Shown here piece by piece: positions 41,896-42,667 of a stretch of 42,667 nucleotides of DNA. Position numbers and translations under genes: made by a program. A model generated the notes under the pieces. It saw nothing but the letters and a program-made list of their open reading frames with translations. It did no database searches and was not told the DNA's origin. The stretch is taken from assembly GCA_003247835.1 (NCBI GenBank), contig QJYB01000086.1:1-42667 (forward strand). Direction: 5' to 3'. Position 1 is the stretch's first letter. Every line of letters begins with the position of its first letter. This DNA is from Gammaproteobacteria bacterium. GTDB lineage: Bacteria > Pseudomonadota > Gammaproteobacteria > Pseudomonadales > Azotimanducaceae.

Positions 41896-42667
41896 ATGAC
41901 CGCCCAGACCCGCGCCTACGTCGACGAACGCTGGGAAGCCAGCATCGTGCCGACCCTCTGCGACTACATCCGCATTCCCAACAAGTCGCCCATGTTCGAT
42001 CCACAGTGGGAAGCCCATGGCCACATGCAGGCTGCGGTGACGCTGCTCGACGCCTGGTGTGACAGCGTGGAGATCGACGGCCTTCGGCACGAGGTGGTCA
42101 GCCTGCCCGGCAGAACGCCGGTGCTGTTCTGCGAAATCCCTGGAACGGACGCAGACGCAGGTACGGTGCTGCTCTACGGCCACTACGACAAGCAACCGGA
42201 GTTTCTCGGCTGGGAACCGGGCCTTTCACCCTGGGAACCCGTACTGAGGGACGGCAAGCTCTACGGCCGTGGCGGTGCAGACGATGGCTACGCGCTGTTC
42301 GGCTCCCTGACCGCCATCGCCGCACTGCAGGCAGAGGGGATCGGCCACGGCCGATGCGTGGTGCTGATCGAGGGTTGTGAAGAAAGCGGCAGTTTCGACC
42401 TGCCCTATTACGTGGAAGCACTGGCGGATCGGATCGGGCGGCCGGAGCTCGTGATCTGCCTGGATGCGGAATGTGGTAACTACGAGCAGCTCTGGACCAC
42501 CACGTCACTGCGCGGCATGCTGCCCGGTGTACTTTCCGTCCGGGTGCTCGAGGAGGGTCAGCACTCGGGTGCTGCCGGCGGTATCGTTCCGTCCAGCTTC
42601 AGAATCCTGCGCAGCCTTTTCGAGCGGCTGGAGGATGCCCGGACCGGACGCCTCCACCCGAGTCTCT
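41896..42667 (+). CDS. M20 family metallopeptidase (N-terminal part, runs off the right edge)
   Basis: The 257 visible codons encode the catalytic domain of an M20 di-zinc peptidase. Metal-ligand segments are LLYGHYDKQPEFLGW (His96, Asp98), GRGGADDGYALFG (Asp129), IEGCEESGSFD (catalytic Glu162 and metal Glu163) and CLDAECG (Asp190); the final metal His of the C-terminal part is not in the window. The GHYDKQP form and Trp-rich context match the M20A/M20C dipeptidase-like group (carnosinase or CPG2-like), not the succinyl-diaminopimelate desuccinylase. The lid domain begins near 206 with TSLRGM and HSGAAGG (His223). The ATG at 41896 has CGGAG six bases upstream. It is divergent from the VWA/membrane pair with 274 bases between. 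Confidence 0.88.
   Translation, partial: MTAQTRAYVDERWEASIVPTLCDYIRIPNKSPMFDPQWEAHGHMQAAVTLLDAWCDSVEIDGLRHEVVSLPGRTPVLFCEIPGTDADAGTVLLYGHYDKQPEFLGWEPGLSPWEPVLRDGKLYGRGGADDGYALFGSLTAIAALQAEGIGHGRCVVLIEGCEESGSFDLPYYVEALADRIGRPELVICLDAECGNYEQLWTTTSLRGMLPGVLSVRVLEEGQHSGAAGGIVPSSFRILRSLFERLEDARTGRLHPSL

Noticed and set aside
1..42667. Mobile elements, CRISPR arrays, attachment sites and tRNA/rRNA genes
   Set aside because: No transposase or integrase motifs, no regularly spaced repeats and no cloverleaf or rRNA-like sequence were found on either strand by reading.

Overview
The window is a strongly GC-rich, gene-dense bacterial chromosome segment with short spacers and many 1-13 bp overlaps between neighbouring genes. 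Gene content fits a gammaproteobacterium: a DUF4389 membrane protein, a DUF3014 protein, a BepA-like M48/TPR lipoprotein, a GloA glyoxalase, an MdlA/MdlB-type heterodimeric ABC exporter and lipoproteins with lipoboxes. I see no insertion sequence, phage gene, CRISPR array, tRNA or rRNA. Cysteinyl-tRNA synthetase looks alphaproteobacterial in type, so the lineage assignment is tentative. GTG and TTG starts are frequent.

Layout. 1-1759 (minus): the N-terminal part of a carotenoid oxygenase and an M48 lipoprotein metalloprotease with TPRs. 1760-2161: a spacer holding a strong plus-strand terminator with no conventional gene in front of it, only a 35-codon ORF for a possible one-helix peptide. 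2162-10711 (plus): detoxification and efflux genes, namely glyoxalase I, a glutathione transferase, an RND pump with its adaptor, a large PEP-synthase/rifampicin-phosphotransferase-like enzyme and a small membrane protein. 10725-10878 (minus): a hairpin terminator with a very C-rich loop, possibly the 3' end of a small RNA.

10961-19600: a mosaic of catabolic and redox genes on both strands (alpha/beta hydrolase, luciferase-like oxidoreductase, CitE-like lyase, membrane protein, SDR plus carboxymuconolactone-decarboxylase-like pair, crotonase, threonine ammonia-lyase, flavodoxin-like protein, epimerase/reductase). 19798-20794: two small membrane proteins. 20949-25233 (minus): a MacAB-like four-gene ABC system (adaptor, ATPase, two FtsX-type permeases). 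25391-27415: a COG3146-type acyltransferase and a DUF3014 protein.

27515-39433: mainly housekeeping genes: asnS coupled to two ABC half-exporters, an SDR, lipA, a GNAT protein, an M17 aminopeptidase overlapping a stand-alone hisI, cysS, and a divergent UbiH-like flavoprotein overlapping cysS. 39451-41621 (minus): a coupled pair, a 501-residue multi-helix membrane protein with a long soluble helical region and a VWA-domain lipoprotein. This pair is the best candidate here for an undescribed two-component envelope system. 41896-end: the start of an M20 peptidase.

The observations most worth following are the VWA/membrane pair, the C-rich-loop RNA at 10725-10878, the orphan terminator at 2045-2071, the inverted repeat just ahead of the rifampicin-phosphotransferase-like gene, and the matched degenerate ATP site predicted for the heterodimeric exporter.
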